A stretch of DNA of 64,000 nucleotides, taken from positions 252,036-316,035 of the forward strand of contig CACNSH010000001.1 in the NCBI GenBank assembly GCA_902622985.1, in the 5' to 3' direction. The notes under the pieces are model-generated. The model had not been told where the DNA came from, did not search any database, and worked only from the letters and a program-made list of their open reading frames with translations. Made by a program: the position numbers and the translations under genes. This stretch comes from an uncultured Pelagibacteraceae bacterium. GTDB lineage: Bacteria; Pseudomonadota; Alphaproteobacteria; Pelagibacterales; AG-422-B15. Below are positions 62,259 to 64,000 of this stretch, piece by piece (within the stretch, counting starts at the first letter, position 1; the number at the start of each line of letters is the position of its first letter).

Positions 62259-64000
62259 ATGAGTGAAAATGAAAAGTTTGAAGTAAGCAGTGAATGGTCT
62301 GCAGAAGCACAGATTAATACTAATAAATATAATGAATGGTATAAAAATTCTCTCAATAACAATGAAGAGTTTTGGAATGAACACGGTAAAAGAATTGATT
62401 GGATTAAACCATATACAAAAGTAAAAGACGTTTCTTACAATAAAGATAATTTTTCAATTAAGTGGTATTTCGATGGTACACTTAACGCATCAAGCAACTG
62501 CATTGATAGACATTTAAAAGATAAAGCAGATCAAACTGCCATCATTTGGGAAGGTGATGATCCAGCAGATTCAAAACACATTACATATAAAGAATTACAC
62601 AGTGAGGTATCAAAACTTGCTAATGGCATGAAATCTCTTGGTGTTAAAAAAGGTGACCGTGTGACGATTTATATGCCAATGATTCCTGAAGCAGCTTATG
62701 CAATGCTTGCTTGTACAAGAATTGGCGCGATTCACTCGGTTGTTTTTGGAGGCTTTTCTCCAGACTCATTAGCTGGAAGAATAAGTGATTGTAAATCAGA
62801 TATTGTGATCACTGCGGATGAAGGCGTAAGAGGGGGCAAAGCAATTCCATTAAAAAAAAATACAGATGAAGCAATTTCGATTTCGAGTGGAGTGCGTCAT
62901 TGCATTGTAGTTAAAAGAACTGGTGGAGATATTGGTTGGGTTGATGATAGAGATGTTTGGTATCATGAACTAACTGAAAAAGAATCTGATGATTGTCCAC
63001 CTGAGGAAATGTCAGCAGAAGATCCTCTCTTTATATTATATACATCTGGATCAACTGGAAAACCAAAAGGGGTTATGCATACCACTGGTGGTTACATGGT
63101 GTATGCATCAATGACACATCAATATGTCTTTGATTATAAAGATGGAGATGTTTATTGGTGCACTGCAGATGTAGGCTGGGTTACAGGTCACAGTTATATT
63201 GTATATGGACCACTAGCAAATGGAGCTGTCACTGTCATGTTTGAGGGTGTTCCAAACTATCCAAGTGCCTCAAGATTTTGGGAAGTGGTCGATAAACACA
63301 AGATTAATATTTTCTATACTGCACCAACTGCAATCAGAGCATTGATGCGGGAAGGCGAAGAACCTGTAAAAAAAACAAGTAGGTCCTCACTCAAGTTACT
63401 TGGCACTGTTGGTGAACCTATTAATCCAGAAGCGTGGATGTGGTATTATAATGTCGTTGGTGACAAAAAGTGTCCTATTGTTGATACATGGTGGCAAACA
63501 GAAACAGGAGGAATTTTAATAACACCTCTTCCAGGAGCCATTGCACAAAAACCAGGTTCAGCAACTAAGCCTTTCTTTGGTGTCAAACCCGAAATTTTAG
63601 ACGCAGAGGGAAAAATTCTTGAAGGCGCTTGCGAAGGTTCTCTTTGTTTAGCAGACTCATGGCCTGGACAAATGAGAACAGTTTACGGTGATCACAGAAG
63701 ATTTATTGAAACATATTTTTCTCAATTCGATGGAAAATATTTTACGGGTGATGGATGTAGAAGAGATGAGGATGGTTATTACTGGATCACTGGAAGAGTG
63801 GATGATGTTATAAATGTATCTGGTCATAGAATGGGAACAGCAGAAGTTGAGTCTGCTCTCGTTGCACATCCTAAAGTTAGTGAAGCAGCAGTTGTTGGTT
63901 ACCCCCATGACATAAAAGGTCAAGGCATCTATGCATACGTTACGCTCAATGCAGGAGAAGAAACTTCAGATGAATTGTATAAAGAACTTGTTGCTTGGGT
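62259..64000 (+). CDS. acs: Acetyl-CoA synthetase (3' end beyond window)
   Basis: AMP-forming ligase that activates acetate to acetyl-CoA. I translated it from ATG 62259: 580 codons are visible of about 650. The sequence starts [17 protein letters not shown], and shows the Acs-type [40 protein letters not shown] region, the AMP-binding [12 protein letters not shown] motif (261-272), and WWQTETGG (about 413-420). The catalytic lysine near the C-terminus lies past the edge. It follows the EVE gene by 12 bases. Confidence 0.97.
   Translation, partial: MSENEKFEVSSEWSAEAQINTNKYNEWYKNSLNNNEEFWNEHGKRIDWIKPYTKVKDVSYNKDNFSIKWYFDGTLNASSNCIDRHLKDKADQTAIIWEGDDPADSKHITYKELHSEVSKLANGMKSLGVKKGDRVTIYMPMIPEAAYAMLACTRIGAIHSVVFGGFSPDSLAGRISDCKSDIVITADEGVRGGKAIPLKKNTDEAISISSGVRHCIVVKRTGGDIGWVDDRDVWYHELTEKESDDCPPEEMSAEDPLFILYTSGSTGKPKGVMHTTGGYMVYASMTHQYVFDYKDGDVYWCTADVGWVTGHSYIVYGPLANGAVTVMFEGVPNYPSASRFWEVVDKHKINIFYTAPTAIRALMREGEEPVKKTSRSSLKLLGTVGEPINPEAWMWYYNVVGDKKCPIVDTWWQTETGGILITPLPGAIAQKPGSATKPFFGVKPEILDAEGKILEGACEGSLCLADSWPGQMRTVYGDHRRFIETYFSQFDGKYFTGDGCRRDEDGYYWITGRVDDVINVSGHRMGTAEVESALVAHPKVSEAAVVGYPHDIKGQGIYAYVTLNAGEETSDELYKELVAW

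Overview
The window reads as a chromosomal segment of an AT-rich, gene-dense alphaproteobacterium, most likely a streamlined marine heterotroph. That placement is an inference from gene order and composition: the blocks mdh-sucC-sucD-sucA, sdhCDAB, ffh-rpsP-rimM-trmD-rplS-leuCD-leuB-asd, dapF-mtaB-ftsY, acnA next to ccmABCDEFGH, and hemC/hemD against tsaD-gpsA are alphaproteobacterial synteny, and a DUF2794 protein and an IalB-like protein fit the same class. Neighbouring genes usually overlap by 1-30 bases or are separated by a few bases, many starts are TTG, and only one non-coding stretch exceeds 300 bases. I saw no rRNA, tRNA, CRISPR array, insertion sequence, integrase or phage gene.

Layout. 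1-6412 (minus): SDR oxidoreductase, mmsA, mdh, sucC, sucD and the start of sucA, i.e. the lower TCA cycle plus methylmalonate-semialdehyde oxidation to propionyl-CoA. 6463-6696 (plus): a tiny Smr protein. 6912-20124 (minus): ffh (with a structured leader), rpsP, rimM, trmD, rplS, leuC, leuD, leuB, asd, a fused CitE-type lyase/mesaconyl-CoA hydratase, then sdhC, sdhD, sdhA, sdhB. 20323-23632 (plus): dapF, a DCC-family protein, mtaB, ftsY. 23629-29815 (minus): the complete cytochrome c maturation operon ccmABCDEFGH, including an easily missed ccmD, followed by a small secreted protein and a PagL-like lipid A deacylase. 29875-32556: aconitase. 32563-36367: a secreted unknown, HtpG, DUF2794 and a BI-1 membrane protein. 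36489-39854 (plus): two tandem paralogous extended SDRs, an aldo/keto reductase and a pterin dehydratase.

39876-45794 is a 1972-residue autotransporter-like adhesin with nine Ig-like repeats. 46872-49680 (plus) holds ialB, rlmN and argG. 49682-57656 (minus) is a cluster of DUF1302 outer-membrane protein, DUF1329 protein, Ycf48-like protein, SDR, glutamine amidotransferase, YggT and FolD, with an internal terminator-like hairpin. 58010-64000 holds hemD, hemC (minus), then tsaD, gpsA, an EVE-domain protein and most of acs (plus).

Functionally the window supplies most of the oxidative TCA cycle (aconitase, 2-oxoglutarate dehydrogenase E1, succinyl-CoA ligase, succinate dehydrogenase, malate dehydrogenase), entry of acetate (Acs) and propionyl-CoA/C5-dicarboxyl-CoA units (MmsA, the lyase-hydratase fusion), c-type cytochrome assembly, tetrapyrrole synthesis, leucine/aspartate-family/arginine biosynthesis, and protein targeting (Ffh, FtsY).

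Most interesting observations: the single-chain lyase-hydratase fusion, the ffh leader RNA with two competing pairings, an SdhC in which the usual axial heme-b histidine is a tyrosine, the DUF1302/DUF1329/Ycf48 cluster with no MMPL transporter beside it, the repeat adhesin, and matching acidic tails on ribosomal proteins S16 and L19.
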